Below are positions 25,658 to 35,134 of a stretch of 64,000 bases of DNA, in pieces. Numbering within the stretch: position 1 is the stretch's first letter; each line of letters starts with the position of its first letter. This DNA is from an uncultured OM182 clade bacterium (GTDB lineage: Bacteria; Pseudomonadota; Gammaproteobacteria; Pseudomonadales; Azotimanducaceae). The notes under the pieces are model-generated. The model was not told where the DNA came from. It was given only the letters and a program-made list of their open reading frames with translations, and made no database searches. Made by a program: the position numbers and the translations under genes. The stretch is taken from contig CAJJAA010000013.1 in assembly GCA_905182025.1 (NCBI GenBank), positions 1 through 64,000 on the forward strand, in the 5' to 3' direction.

Positions 25658-26872
25658 CTAGGCCATCAAATCGTCAAAAAACTTCTTCACTACATATAGC
25701 ACGTGGATTATCGAGCTCATCAAGTCACTGCGTTTGTTATCTAAATAGCCTTGGTAGTCTTGTATGTACTCCGGATTACCCGGCACAACAATATGGTTGT
25801 TCGCATAACCGCGGCCCATTGTGTGGATGTCGCCCATCATGATGGCTGGATTCAAAACGTTATCAGCGGCAATGTAGTTGTAGCGAGCGAGCGTCTGAGG
25901 ACGCGTGATGGCGTCGTCGTAGGCTTGCTGTAAAGTCGCTTTAACGCTCTCATCGCCATTTCGATAAAGGTTTGATATCGCCCAAGCAAAGTGCCAAACG
26001 GCGTGATTCCAGTCCACAACTGTAAAGGGTTCGGAATCGTACAAATCTTCAATATGTTGGAAGTAGAGCAGTGAGATCGTTGTTGCGATTTCAGCATTAA
26101 TTTTTTGGTCGCGAAGTACCCAGATCGTTAACTCTGAGGTGGATTTGTTTTCGGCTAATTCGGCTGCAGCAATTTTTAGCGTGGTATTGAAATCAATACC
26201 ATCTATCAACACCGCACTTTGATCGTTGATATGCACATAGGGCAGCGACACTTCGACACACATTGGGTTTTCTGCGCCGGGCGTAGCGGCACGATCTACT
26301 CCATATATAAAATCGTCGCTGAGAACCGTATAACACCATTTATCCGTTTCATCATTGGCTGTCGCATTCAACGAGTTTGGTTCTAACTGCCATCCTCTCG
26401 ACGGAGAGGCAGGACCAGGTTGGTATTGCTTGTAGCTGACTTCATCAATAACCCGCTCAGAGCAGGTGAGGATCACTTGGTCGGTGTGATTGTCGAGATG
26501 GAAGCTTTCAGCTGAATATAGCAATGCCGGTTTGCTTAAAGCGGGAGGTGTATTGTTCTCATCGCTGATGCCACTCGCGAGTATTGCGTATTTGCCAGCA
26601 GGAATCGTAAGCGCCTGCTCTATCAACACCTTATCGTTATTGGTATCAGTAAGACTACAGCCCTTCAGGTCGATGTCGGTGTCGGTGACGTTAAGAAGCT
26701 CGATCCAATCCACATCCTTATCACTAACGTTGGGCATCAGTTCGGTGATTACTATGCTGCCTATGGCTATATCTTCTGATAAGCCCAGTTTACCGGCAGC
26801 ATTATCAGTGGCCGCCAGAAACAAAAAGATCAGACTGGCATGCAGCAATAGACGCCCATTGGTAGCGGTCAT
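25658..26872 (-). CDS. Exported lamin-tail-domain (LTD) protein
   Basis: 404 residues with a signal peptide (hydrophobic about 8-22, then ATDNAAG). Residues 34-170 form an LTD fold: IGSIVITELMPNVSDKDVDW, IELLNVTDTDIDLKGCSLTD, and a RGWQLEPNSLNA strand close to its end. WCYTVL and TPGAENP just after are typical of the end of LTD domains in exported proteins. The C-terminal 220 residues are helical and unrecognised. LTD domains occur in secreted or surface proteins that bind DNA or other partners. It is isolated, with no operon partner. Confidence 0.7.
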   Translation of the reverse strand: MTATNGRLLLHASLIFLFLAATDNAAGKLGLSEDIAIGSIVITELMPNVSDKDVDWIELLNVTDTDIDLKGCSLTDTNNDKVLIEQALTIPAGKYAILASGISDENNTPPALSKPALLYSAESFHLDNHTDQVILTCSERVIDEVSYKQYQPGPASPSRGWQLEPNSLNATANDETDKWCYTVLSDDFIYGVDRAATPGAENPMCVEVSLPYVHINDQSAVLIDGIDFNTTLKIAAAELAENKSTSELTIWVLRDQKINAEIATTISLLYFQHIEDLYDSEPFTVVDWNHAVWHFAWAISNLYRNGDESVKATLQQAYDDAITRPQTLARYNYIAADNVLNPAIMMGDIHTMGRGYANNHIVVPGNPEYIQDYQGYLDNKRSDLMSSIIHVLYVVKKFFDDLMA

Positions 26873-27197
26873 GGGGCCCTCTTTGAAACGTTGCAGCCAC
26901 TATTCAAGACATTTCCCCGATCATCGATTCCACAATTCACCAAGTATAACAGCAGACAGAAGCGACCGCTCGGATCGACTCCGGACATTAACGAGCCGCA
27001 TAACAACTTATTCTAGTGCAACAGCCGAATATCCTTTCGCCGTATATCAATGCCAGGCTCATCCCGAGCAATTCCTATTTTCATTTGACCCAAAACTTTA
27101 AGGCACTTTAATACCAACATTTCTCGGTAAGCGTTGAAGAATCAGAATTCATATACAAGTGCGCATAACATTCGAACACTATTCAACCAACCAAAAA
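26873..27197. other. 325-bp non-coding gap
   Basis: The gap holds the upstream region of the LTD gene and the 3' end region of the next minus-strand gene. I see no supported reading frame, hairpin with T run, or repeat in it. Confidence 0.5.
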
Positions 27198-27770
27198 CTA
27201 AAAAATATCAACAAAGTCCCTCGCCGCCTGCACAACAGCTTTTGAACATTGAGCCGGTGTATCACCACCTTCAAACATATCCTTACAAGCGCCATCAAAT
27301 AACTCTGATCGAAATACCCTCATCCAAACATAGAGAACAGAAAAGACAAGGGGGTCATCACCTTCGAAACTTGCAGCGACAACTTTGTTGTCTTTAACGC
27401 TCAGATAAAAAGTATCGGTTGCGGTGTAGTCTAGCGTCTCACCGAAGTCATCAAATACGGTAATCGCGCACAGTATTGTGGCTTCTTCGTTGACCACACA
27501 GGGACGTCGTTTTTTGATTCGATAGTTAGCAGCTTGCGCCCAGGCTTGATAGTACAGTACGCGATCAGCATCATCGCCGGGTGTTAACAATTTCGTTAAC
27601 GCTGGTTGATCAAAGCTGTAGAAGGCATCCAGCATTTTCTCCGCTGCTAGCAGGTTAGTATCCTCGGCCTTCACCATTTGGCTAACCATTAGCATCGAAA
27701 CACAAAAGATAGTCCAAAGTGTTCTGCTTTCAATTTTCAGATAAGTCATCCAATATGTTGATGTCATCAT
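27198..27770 (-). CDS. Exported hypothetical protein (about 190 residues)
   Basis: A periplasmic protein: hydrophobic segment TLWTIFCVSMLMVSQMVKA about residues 18-36, with predicted cleavage after it. The mature part is acidic, with three to four cysteines (CVVNEEATILCAI, GACKDMFEGG, AQCSKA) that could form disulfides. The AEKMLDAFYSFDQPALTKLL stretch and the strand-rich middle resemble NTF2-like proteins, but I cannot confirm that. An in-frame ATG at 27749 would avoid overlapping the divergent desaturase gene and still retain the signal peptide. Confidence 0.6.
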   Translation of the reverse strand: MMTSTYWMTYLKIESRTLWTIFCVSMLMVSQMVKAEDTNLLAAEKMLDAFYSFDQPALTKLLTPGDDADRVLYYQAWAQAANYRIKKRRPCVVNEEATILCAITVFDDFGETLDYTATDTFYLSVKDNKVVAASFEGDDPLVFSVLYVWMRVFRSELFDGACKDMFEGGDTPAQCSKAVVQAARDFVDIF

Positions 27771-28666
27771 TCACCGAGCCTGTCTTGCGTCTTATGAAGA
27801 ACACTGCCTTTTTTGATATCATCAAGTATGCCCTACATCCTTTAATCCTGCTTTGCGTGCTTACGCTCTGGTCACTTTTCCCTGAAACACCCGCCCTGTA
27901 TCTGCTGGTCATGCTAGGTGTGCAACTGGTACTGGGTACACTTGAATACTCGATACCCGCAAGGCCTGACTGGGTGGTGCACGCAAAAGAGAAAATCGCT
28001 GGCGTCGCAATGGTCATTGTTCTTTTGATGATATCTATTGCGGTCACCCTTCTTTACCACACTGGCCTGTCAGCGTCGCTTGCTGAACTACGCGGCAGTC
28101 TACATTTAGATTTCTGGCCGCACCAATGGCCTTTGCTGGTACAACTGCTTATGGCGTTTATTCTAAGTGAATTCTTTTGGTATGGCATACACCGCGCTGA
28201 ACATCGCTGGCATCCCGTATGGCGATTATCTGGCCATGGCGCACATCATTCATTCAAACGATTGAACGCCCTCAACTTTGGTTTGAATCACCCGTTAGAG
28301 CTATTCTTTTTGGCGATACCACCCGCCATTGTAGAACTGTTGTTTGGTGTGGGTTCGCCCGCTGCTGGTGCGGCAATATTGATGGTGACCCAAGCATCTA
28401 TCGTGCATGCCAACTTAGACTTAAGTACAAAGGGCGTCGGACTGTTTTTTACAACGAATCGTTATCACATCCGCCATCACTCTATCGTTATGGAGGAAAG
28501 CAACACGAACTACGGCTGCGCAACCATATTGTGGGACAGGGTTTTTGGTACGTTCGTCGACAGTGATACAACCGAGTGCGGCATCGGGCCTACAGAGCCT
28601 TCTTTGACACAGAAATTAATGATGCCAGTGCGCGAGCCAGCGGATACGTCAGTGGCACCTTCTTAA
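27755..28666 (+). CDS. Sterol desaturase / fatty-acid hydroxylase superfamily protein
   Basis: A membrane di-iron enzyme of about 303 residues with several helices, then the His clusters: HRAEHR (HxxxH), HGAHHS (HxxHH) and HIRHHS (HxxHH), plus an NHP between them. These ligands define the FA_hydroxylase superfamily, which inserts oxygen or double bonds in lipids. The start is ambiguous: ATG codons occur at 27755, 27761 and 27794, and the frame opens at 27719. No strong ribosome site is visible. It diverges from the exported hypothetical gene with overlapping 5' ends. Confidence 0.85.
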   Translation: MLMSSFTEPVLRLMKNTAFFDIIKYALHPLILLCVLTLWSLFPETPALYLLVMLGVQLVLGTLEYSIPARPDWVVHAKEKIAGVAMVIVLLMISIAVTLLYHTGLSASLAELRGSLHLDFWPHQWPLLVQLLMAFILSEFFWYGIHRAEHRWHPVWRLSGHGAHHSFKRLNALNFGLNHPLELFFLAIPPAIVELLFGVGSPAAGAAILMVTQASIVHANLDLSTKGVGLFFTTNRYHIRHHSIVMEESNTNYGCATILWDRVFGTFVDSDTTECGIGPTEPSLTQKLMMPVREPADTSVAPS

Positions 28667-28675
28667 CATATTAGT

Positions 28676-30169
28676 CTACTGACGCTGACCTGGCGCAACG
28701 GTCGAACGTTCTTCTTTCACCAAGAACAACATTATCGCTCCGATCACCATGAGTAGGATCAGCGACGCAAATCCAGCACGCTGTGACTGGAATATTGCTG
28801 TGGTTGTACCGACCAATAATGGCGCTAAGAACGCCGTCACCGTGCCACTCAAACTGTACAGCGCAAAAAACTGTGTGGCCATTTCAGGTGGCGATATTTT
28901 GGCCATCAACGTGCGAGATGCAGAAAGCCCCGTCACAAAAAATAGTGCAAACACTTGGAACATGAGGAAATAGATCACTTCGGCCACTGTACTGAAATAC
29001 GGTGATGACCAAACGGGCTCGGTGCTCACCGACACAACAAAGAAAATGGTATCGGGCTGCATGGATACAAGGCCAATCAGTATCAGCGTTGTCATGCCAA
29101 TGGCGATCTTCAACGTCTTGATGGAACCTAACTTGTCATCCACAAGGCCACCAAGGTAGGCACCAATCATGGCTGAGGTGCTGGTGAAAATACCTAGCAG
29201 CAACAGCGCAATGGTATCCCACCCAAATGTGCCTGAGGCGTAAACACCGTTGAACACCAGCACGCCTGCCATGCCGTCGTTAAAAAACATGCGCGACAAC
29301 AAATAGATCGCAATATTGGAGTAATGCTTTAGCTGCTTAATGGTGTTGACGACATCTTTAAGACCCTGCTGAACACTCGCAAACACAGGATTGCCTGAGG
29401 CCTTGCCATCGGGTGTAAAAAGAAACAGAGGAATACTTGCGATTAGTAACCAAAGCCCGCCGAGCGGACCCACAATACGATCATGCTCGTGCAAATCTTT
29501 GTCGATTCCAAACAACGGTGCACTTGGCAAAAAGCTCCAATCCAATGTGCCGGGTAGCGCAAAGGCAAACAGCACAAAAATCAATAAACCAATCGCACAC
29601 ATATTGCCTAACGAGAATGCCATGCCAGATATAATCCCTGCCTTATCAATCGGAGAAACGGCCGGCAACATGGCATTGTGAAACACTTCGGCGTAACCAA
29701 AGGCAATCAGCAAAATCAGTAACAGAAAAAAACCCAAGCCTAAGCCAACGCCTTGACCACCGGGCAATATCCACCAAAGGGAAACGGCGATCACTGCCAT
29801 CAACAAATGACTACCTAAGATCCAGGGTTTACGCTTGCCAATCTTATCGGCAATGGCACCCAAGAAAGGAATTGTCAGCGCCATAAACACGCCTGCACCA
29901 GCATTTAGATAGCCAATGAGCGCTTGACCACGAACCGGGTCACCGACAACAACATTGCTAAAGTAGGGGAAGAAAATATAGATGATCACCATAATATACA
30001 GCGGATCTCTGGCCGCCTGGCCAAAGGTCCAACTGTAATAGCCAAGGGGTGAGGCTGCTGGCGTGCCTGCTAAAGAAATTGGTCTATTAGTTTCATTCAA
30101 ATGAACAACCCACCGATTTTTGGCAACAACATTTTTGATACACGCTTGAGATGCAGATGGAACATCCAC
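28676..30169 (-). CDS. MFS transporter, UMF1 (Atg22-like) family
   Basis: About 497 residues with twelve predicted helices. The first motif after the leader is PLGYYSWTFGQAARDP, and GAIADKIGKRKPW is the loop 2-3 signature. These are hallmarks of the UMF1 group, whose fungal members export amino acids from the vacuole; bacterial substrates are unknown. The first 30 residues are hydrophilic and could be an upstream extension. It follows the SDR gene by 13 bp and ends nine bases from the convergent desaturase-family gene. Confidence 0.82.
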   Translation of the reverse strand: MDVPSASQACIKNVVAKNRWVVHLNETNRPISLAGTPAASPLGYYSWTFGQAARDPLYIMVIIYIFFPYFSNVVVGDPVRGQALIGYLNAGAGVFMALTIPFLGAIADKIGKRKPWILGSHLLMAVIAVSLWWILPGGQGVGLGLGFFLLLILLIAFGYAEVFHNAMLPAVSPIDKAGIISGMAFSLGNMCAIGLLIFVLFAFALPGTLDWSFLPSAPLFGIDKDLHEHDRIVGPLGGLWLLIASIPLFLFTPDGKASGNPVFASVQQGLKDVVNTIKQLKHYSNIAIYLLSRMFFNDGMAGVLVFNGVYASGTFGWDTIALLLLGIFTSTSAMIGAYLGGLVDDKLGSIKTLKIAIGMTTLILIGLVSMQPDTIFFVVSVSTEPVWSSPYFSTVAEVIYFLMFQVFALFFVTGLSASRTLMAKISPPEMATQFFALYSLSGTVTAFLAPLLVGTTTAIFQSQRAGFASLILLMVIGAIMLFLVKEERSTVAPGQRQ

Positions 30170-30182
30170 ATCTCAAGTTAAA

Positions 30183-30977
30183 TCATCGAGCTGTGTACCC
30201 GCCATCGACCGGCAGCGTAATGCCATTGATAAAACTTGCATCGGCACTTGCCAAGAAAGTTGCTACCGAGGCTATTTCTTCAGGTTGACCCAATCGACCC
30301 ATTGGATGCAGATCAACCAGAAAATCTTCACCCGCCTGCTCGGCGCGAAATTCTGCCGTCATGGGTGTGACGATAAACCCCGGTGCAATCGCATTAACTC
30401 GCACACCTTGGCTACCGTAGTTGATCGCAAATTGTTTCGTTAAACCGACAACACCGTGTTTTGCCGCAACATAAGCGCCAATACCGGCTTCGGCGTCAGG
30501 GTCTTCTTCTACCTCTGCCTCGGGATCTAACGGCGGCGTCATGAGCCCAATCATACCGGCGATCGACGCGGTGTTAATAATCACACCGCCGCCTCTTTCC
30601 GCAAGAATAGGCGCACCAATCGATAAGCCGTGAAATACGCCGGTTAGGTTCACTGCGATCGTTTGATCCCAACCGAAACCACCGCCAACACCGGCATTAT
30701 TAAACAACACGTGAAAATCACCCAGATTAGAAATGGTGCGTTTGATTGCTTCGCGCATCTCCGTCGCACTGGTCACATCCAGCCCCATACCATCCGCTTT
30801 ACCACCGGCTTCGCTAATCAGCGCAACAGTGCCTTCGGCGGCCTGAGAATCAATGTCACTGCACATCACGGAGGCGCCTGCTTGCGCCATATGTATCGCG
30901 CTGGCTCGGCCTATGCCACTACCTGCACCTGTGATTAATGCGACTTTACCTTTAAGTTTCGACACGCTTTTCTCCAT
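30183..30977 (-). CDS. Short-chain dehydrogenase/reductase (SDR)
   Basis: 264 residues with the classical Rossmann elements: TGAGSGIGRA (residues 17-26), NNAG in FNNAGVGG, the catalytic YVAAK with Ser upstream (INTASIAG) and the PG loop GFIVTPM. An acidic insertion (DPEAEVEEDPDAEA, about 178-191) sits before the active-site Tyr and is unusual for the family. It probably acts on a hydroxy-lipid or steroid-like alcohol using NAD(H), but no substrate is shown. It is first in an operon with the UMF1-family carrier. Confidence 0.9.
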   Translation of the reverse strand: MEKSVSKLKGKVALITGAGSGIGRASAIHMAQAGASVMCSDIDSQAAEGTVALISEAGGKADGMGLDVTSATEMREAIKRTISNLGDFHVLFNNAGVGGGFGWDQTIAVNLTGVFHGLSIGAPILAERGGGVIINTASIAGMIGLMTPPLDPEAEVEEDPDAEAGIGAYVAAKHGVVGLTKQFAINYGSQGVRVNAIAPGFIVTPMTAEFRAEQAGEDFLVDLHPMGRLGQPEEIASVATFLASADASFINGITLPVDGGYTAR

Positions 30978-31283
30978 TATTATTATTTGAGTACACTTTT
31001 GTTCATCATTATCGCCGGAGATGTGAAAATCTAATCTACTTGCGAAATCCTATTCTTAGAAAAATTCTTATTCCTACCGTATCTATATCACACAACATAT
31101 TTTCAGTAAGTCTTTTTCTTCACAATAAAGCCATCGCCTACCGTATGAGGATTGAGCTCAATCAGAAATTCTCTGCAAACCTGCAGCTTATAACCATACA
31201 CAAGTTCTAATCAGTCAGTGTTTGTAAATGCACCTCTAACGCATAGGAATATCAACTAAAATTTTGAGACACGAGACAGACAC
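30978..31283. other. 306-bp gap between the SDR gene and the VOC fragment
   Basis: AT-rich, with no convincing promoter. A 35-codon minus-strand stretch (31210-31103, ending IVKKKTY-stop) looks protein-like, but I cannot name it. It may be the tail of another lost gene. Confidence 0.3.
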
Positions 31284-31439
31284 ATGATTGGTAATATCAC
31301 ACTTGGAACTGACGATTTCAAAAGGGCTGGCGACTTTTATGATGCGCTACTGGCTAAAATAGGTGCCAAACGAGTCATGACAGACGAACGCATGCTCGAC
31401 TGGGGTGCCAGCAATCATGAACCATTACAGCAAACATGA
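31284..31439 (+). pseudogene. Truncated VOC-family gene (N-terminal 51 codons)
   Basis: MIGNITLGTDDFKRAGDFYD followed by ALLAKIGAKRVM is a typical start of a small VOC/glyoxalase protein (normally 120-130 residues). After DWGASNHEP the similarity ends and a TGA follows at 31437-31439. The right-hand part has been replaced by an isochorismatase-family fragment, as if a deletion joined two genes. Confidence 0.7.
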
Positions 31440-31868
31440 CTTCATCATCTTCGTACAACATTGCCATTCGAGCTACGAGCCAATGATGAAAAGAAATTCT
31501 AGCTGGCAGATTTCGAAAAAATTGGACAGCCGCGAAGGCGATCAATTCGTTCAGAAAACCGCTTCTGATGCTTTTACAATACTCATCTAGAACTGTTATC
31601 TGTTCACGCAGTCGAAAACATTACCATCACTGGACTGCAAACTGAATATTGCATTGGCACAACCTGTCGCTCCGCTCTCAGTCACGGCTTTGGCGTCACC
31701 CTAGTGGCAAATGGTCGTACGACAGGTGATGCACACCAATCCGCCGTAACGATAATTGAACATCACAATCGAATGCTCGACAACTTCGCTCCCCCTACCT
31801 TGAAGATTCAGGTAAAAACATCGACGAGCTGTAAAAGAAACTATTTGGCAATACAAGATGGAGTCTAA
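31438..31868 (+). pseudogene. Isochorismatase-family (cysteine hydrolase) remnant with frameshift
   Basis: Frame 1 (from about 31438) reads DFIIFVQHCHSSYEP and ends at DQFVQKTASDAF then a stop near 31590. The matching continuation is in another frame from about 31580: NTHLELLSVHAVENITITG, then LQTEYCIGTTCRSALSHGFG and TIIEHHNRMLDNFAPP to a TAA at 31866-31868. Order and spacing match the second half of the family, including the active-site Cys in QTEYC. The first half, with the catalytic Asp, is missing. One frameshift lies around 31575-31585. Confidence 0.7.
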
Positions 31869-31893
31869 AAGACAATAAGTTTACTATTAAGCC

Positions 31894-32109
31894 ATGTGGA
31901 AAATGACCTTAAAACAACGACGACAACACGGCGAGCTCGTGGCGCGCTTAGACGTGCTCAAAAAGAGCCCCTACTCTAGTGTGCCCGCCGGCTATAGCTT
32001 CGGTGAAGACGCGGAAGAAGACAAAAAATACGAAGATGCCCTCGCGAATCTCGCAACCGTGCTAGAAGAAATGCACGATCTCGATCAGAAGGTCAGTGAA
32101 CAAGGCTAG
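31894..32109 (+). CDS. Small coiled-coil hypothetical protein
   Basis: 71 residues, highly charged, with heptad-like helices (RRQHGELVARLDVLKK and DALANLATVLEEMHDLDQKV) separated by a Gly/Pro turn (PAGYSFGED). No cysteine or membrane segment. I recognise no family. Its stop at 32109 is 22 bp before the PhyH start, so the two may be co-transcribed. Confidence 0.5.
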   Translation: MWKMTLKQRRQHGELVARLDVLKKSPYSSVPAGYSFGEDAEEDKKYEDALANLATVLEEMHDLDQKVSEQG

Positions 32110-32131
32110 CACCGATAAAAACGAGGCTCCT

Positions 32132-32956
32132 ATGACAACCGAGACGTCAACACCGACAACGACAGACAATAACAAACCCTTTATTCCGTCAATCAGCTGC
32201 AACGCATCGCAAGACACCCTATCTGAACTGCTTTTAGAACACGGCGCGATCGTCGTCACAGGCATTTGCTCCGATACTGAACGCAACAACCTTGTCGCTG
32301 AGCTCGAGCCTTTTCTAGCAAAAACGACCCTACAAACCAATGATGACCCTGATGAGTTTTACCCAGCGAATACCAAACGCGCTGCAGCGCTGGTTCGTAA
32401 ATCTGAAACGGTGCATAAAATGATTACCAACCCAAGCCTAATGGGCATTTGTAATAACATTTTGCTGCCGAACTGCGAGCGATTCCAACTGCATGTTTCG
32501 TCAGCCCTGGTAATCGGTCCTGGCGCTCGCAAACAGATCCTCCATCGAGAAGATGATCCCTTTGAATTCTTCGAAGTGCCTCGACCCAACATGGTCGTCG
32601 CCAGCATGTGGGCAATGACAGACTTCACCATTGCTAACGGTGCAACACTGATCGTGCCAGGCAGCCATCTCTGGGAAGCCGGCCGAGAGGCACAGGCGCA
32701 AGAAATCACATCAGCACAAATGAAGGCAGGCGATATGTTGGTTTGGCTAGGCGGGACCCTTCACGGCGCGGGTGAAAACACCTCGAATGAGTGGCGCTAT
32801 GGCATCTTCTTATCATATTCTCTTGGCTGGCTAAGACAGGAAGAAAATCAATATATCGACACACCCCTTGAGATAGCGTCGACACTGCCTAAACCATTGC
32901 GCGAACTGCTTGGCTACAAAATGCACCGAGGACTCGGCTTCTTCGATGTCAGCTAG
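32132..32956 (+). CDS. Phytanoyl-CoA dioxygenase (PhyH) family protein
   Basis: 274 residues from the ATG at 32132, which has GAGG six bases upstream; the frame extends back to 32096. A 2-oxoglutarate/Fe(II) double-stranded beta helix is visible: QILHREDDPFEFFE (His138, first iron ligand), GATLIVPGSHLWEAGR, and LGGTLHGAGENTS (second His). The acid after His138 reads HRED, i.e. HxE or a displaced Asp, rather than the usual HxD. PhyH-type enzymes hydroxylate fatty acyl or small substrates. The function is not assignable from the context. Confidence 0.85.
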   Translation: MTTETSTPTTTDNNKPFIPSISCNASQDTLSELLLEHGAIVVTGICSDTERNNLVAELEPFLAKTTLQTNDDPDEFYPANTKRAAALVRKSETVHKMITNPSLMGICNNILLPNCERFQLHVSSALVIGPGARKQILHREDDPFEFFEVPRPNMVVASMWAMTDFTIANGATLIVPGSHLWEAGREAQAQEITSAQMKAGDMLVWLGGTLHGAGENTSNEWRYGIFLSYSLGWLRQEENQYIDTPLEIASTLPKPLRELLGYKMHRGLGFFDVS

Positions 32957-33022
32957 CGTTTTCCAGCATAGGCGGCCAGATTTGATTACCCACACAATTA
33001 ATTCGACGGGTTGAGCTGACCA

Positions 33023-33799
33023 TTGCGTGAAAGCAGCGTACACTTGTTGAAACATCATGAATCTGTCTTCAGCGTTATATCATCTGTGAACTATTCAATT
33101 CTCTTAATCGTTATTGCATTACTCGCCGGCTGTGCCAGCGAGAAAATACATCCAGAAACGACGCTTATACCGGTTGAGGCACCGCAGCGACTCGCTGATT
33201 ACTCTGGTCATTGGGAACTTGACTATAAACTGACCGAGAATCCCCACGATAAACTGCAATGGTTATACGAAGTTGCCCGCAGTCAGGTTGATCAGAACCG
33301 GCGTCGAGACCAAAACAACCAGCCCTCTCCACAGACTGTGCGCGCCATTAATGATCTAAATGGCGTCATCAACCTTGGTAGGTTCACCGAAAGCATGACA
33401 CGTTCTACGCTTTTGGAAATCGACCATGCTGCCGACTACGTCATGGTAAAACGAGATGGCGACTACGCACTCACCTGCGACTTTATTAACTTGAGCCAAG
33501 ACGCCTCGCCATTGGGGGAGGAACGTTGTGGCTATGATAGAGATGGCAGTCTTGTATTCTTGGTATCGCTGCCCGAAGGTCTGACGGTAAGAAACAGGCT
33601 GACGATGTCCAACGGTGGTAAGCGACTCAATGTTGCAACGACGTTTGTCACGAACAAATTAAAACAGCCTTTCACCTTGAACAAAGTCTATATGCCCTAT
33701 GTCCCAGGGGGCGGCCAATTTAAATGCGAATATTCTCTAGAGAAAAAGAAAATCTGTTGGCTTGGCGACGAAGCCGCACCTAGTAGTGCAAGAGACTAG
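33023..33799 (+). CDS. Lipoprotein of unknown function
   Basis: 258 residues; the leader ends in a lipobox ALLAGC (Cys about residue 37), so the mature protein is probably lipid-anchored in the outer membrane. The start is unclear: TTG at 33023, or a GTG at 33087 that gives the short leader VNYSILLIVIALLAGC. The mature part has a HWELDY motif (WELDY is common in exported beta-sandwich proteins) and two to four cysteines. No family recognised. It is four bases from the next lipoprotein gene. Confidence 0.65.
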   Translation: MRESSVHLLKHHESVFSVISSVNYSILLIVIALLAGCASEKIHPETTLIPVEAPQRLADYSGHWELDYKLTENPHDKLQWLYEVARSQVDQNRRRDQNNQPSPQTVRAINDLNGVINLGRFTESMTRSTLLEIDHAADYVMVKRDGDYALTCDFINLSQDASPLGEERCGYDRDGSLVFLVSLPEGLTVRNRLTMSNGGKRLNVATTFVTNKLKQPFTLNKVYMPYVPGGGQFKCEYSLEKKKICWLGDEAAPSSARD

Positions 33800-33802
33800 A
33801 TA

Positions 33803-35023
33803 GTGACCGAGCTAACAAAAAAGGTATGCACAAAGCTATTTGCCAATGCGGCAAGACGCAATTGCCACATCACCTGCCAGATGGCGATAGTTATCCTATT
33901 ATCAGCTGCATTAGGTGGCTGTAACACAAGCCAATCTAACAACGATCAATATGATTCAACCATTGAGCAAGAAAATCAGGCTAATTTGATCGATGTTGGT
34001 AATGTTGACTTGGTTGTCGATACATCTCCCCTTGCGCCGGCATTGAATGTGACGATTGCCTCATTCACTGCGTGGCCGGAAAACGCGGCCAGCACGAGTC
34101 AATTCAAACGGCATCTTCGAGACGCCGAGGCGGGTTATCTGCCAATTCTCTTAAAAAACGTACTCACCTCGAGCCAACAGTGGGGCGCCATTCGCGTTAT
34201 TCCTGAAACCGACAACTCTGCAGAGGTGCAGATAAACGCCACCATCATTGAACTGTCCCCTATTGATATCTCACTTCATGTCGTCATTACTGATTCCAGG
34301 GGTAAAACGTGGATCGACAAAACCTATCGAGACACAGCGAGAGACCATCAATACATGCCGAATACGCTAGGCAATGAGGACCCCTATCTTGATTTATTCG
34401 AAGCGATTGCAAACGATATGCTCAAAGCGCGTGCCGCGCTTACTCGTCAAGCGTTAGGCAGTATCCTGGACATCTCAACGCTTAAATATGCGATTGCACT
34501 CTCGCCGGAATCCTTCACCGAGTTCTTAACTTATGATGAAAATGGTCATGCCGATTTAACCGGCTTGCCCGCGAAGAGTGACACCATGTACAAGCGAGTA
34601 AACAAAATTCGAGACAGCGAGTATAAATTTGTTGATGCCATGGACGAACAGTTCGATGCGCTGTTCGACAAGATGCAGAAGTCATATCCCTACTGGCGAG
34701 AATACAGCTATGAGCTAATTGTTTATAACGAACGTCTCGGTAAAGAGGAGAAAAAGAACCGACCAAGCTATCGTGGTTTAGGTGTCGTCGAAGATGTTTA
34801 TAGCGACTATCGTGAATACAAGCTCAATGAAGATGCTTTACGAGAATTATCTCAATCGTTGGATACAGAGATTCGTCCCACCGTCGCTGAATACGAAGGT
34901 CAAGTAATCGAGCTAAGCGGCACATTCAGCAACCAATACAAACAATGGCGTCGAATACTACAAGATATCTATCGAGCCGAGCGCGCCGTTGACCCTTCCA
35001 TTGACGGCGCCACATCAAATTAG
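33803..35023 (+). CDS. Second lipoprotein of unknown function
   Basis: 406 residues from a GTG just after the previous stop. The leader ends with LLSAALGGC (lipobox, Cys about residue 40). The mature part has a beta-rich region (residues 60-185) and a long helical, acidic C-terminal region (about 230-400, e.g. DSEYKFVDAMDEQFDALFDK). No catalytic motif is visible. Tight spacing says it is co-expressed with the first lipoprotein, and the two may form a complex (inference). Confidence 0.65.
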   Translation: MTELTKKVCTKLFANAARRNCHITCQMAIVILLSAALGGCNTSQSNNDQYDSTIEQENQANLIDVGNVDLVVDTSPLAPALNVTIASFTAWPENAASTSQFKRHLRDAEAGYLPILLKNVLTSSQQWGAIRVIPETDNSAEVQINATIIELSPIDISLHVVITDSRGKTWIDKTYRDTARDHQYMPNTLGNEDPYLDLFEAIANDMLKARAALTRQALGSILDISTLKYAIALSPESFTEFLTYDENGHADLTGLPAKSDTMYKRVNKIRDSEYKFVDAMDEQFDALFDKMQKSYPYWREYSYELIVYNERLGKEEKKNRPSYRGLGVVEDVYSDYREYKLNEDALRELSQSLDTEIRPTVAEYEGQVIELSGTFSNQYKQWRRILQDIYRAERAVDPSIDGATSN

Positions 35024-35134
35024 TCTATCCGCAACACGTCAACTTTTTTCAGATTGATTTCACTATAGTTGTTAACCGTCGCTTTGTGTCAGAATGAAGA
35101 CCCTCGACAACTCACATAGACCCTCATACCGAAT

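Noticed and set aside
26490..27101. 203-codon plus-strand frame over the LTD gene
   Set aside because: Antisense to the LTD signal peptide and domain; no homology.
31103..31210. 35-codon minus-strand stretch ending IVKKKTY-stop
   Set aside because: Protein-like, but no family I can name, and a stop lies directly upstream. Too short to call.
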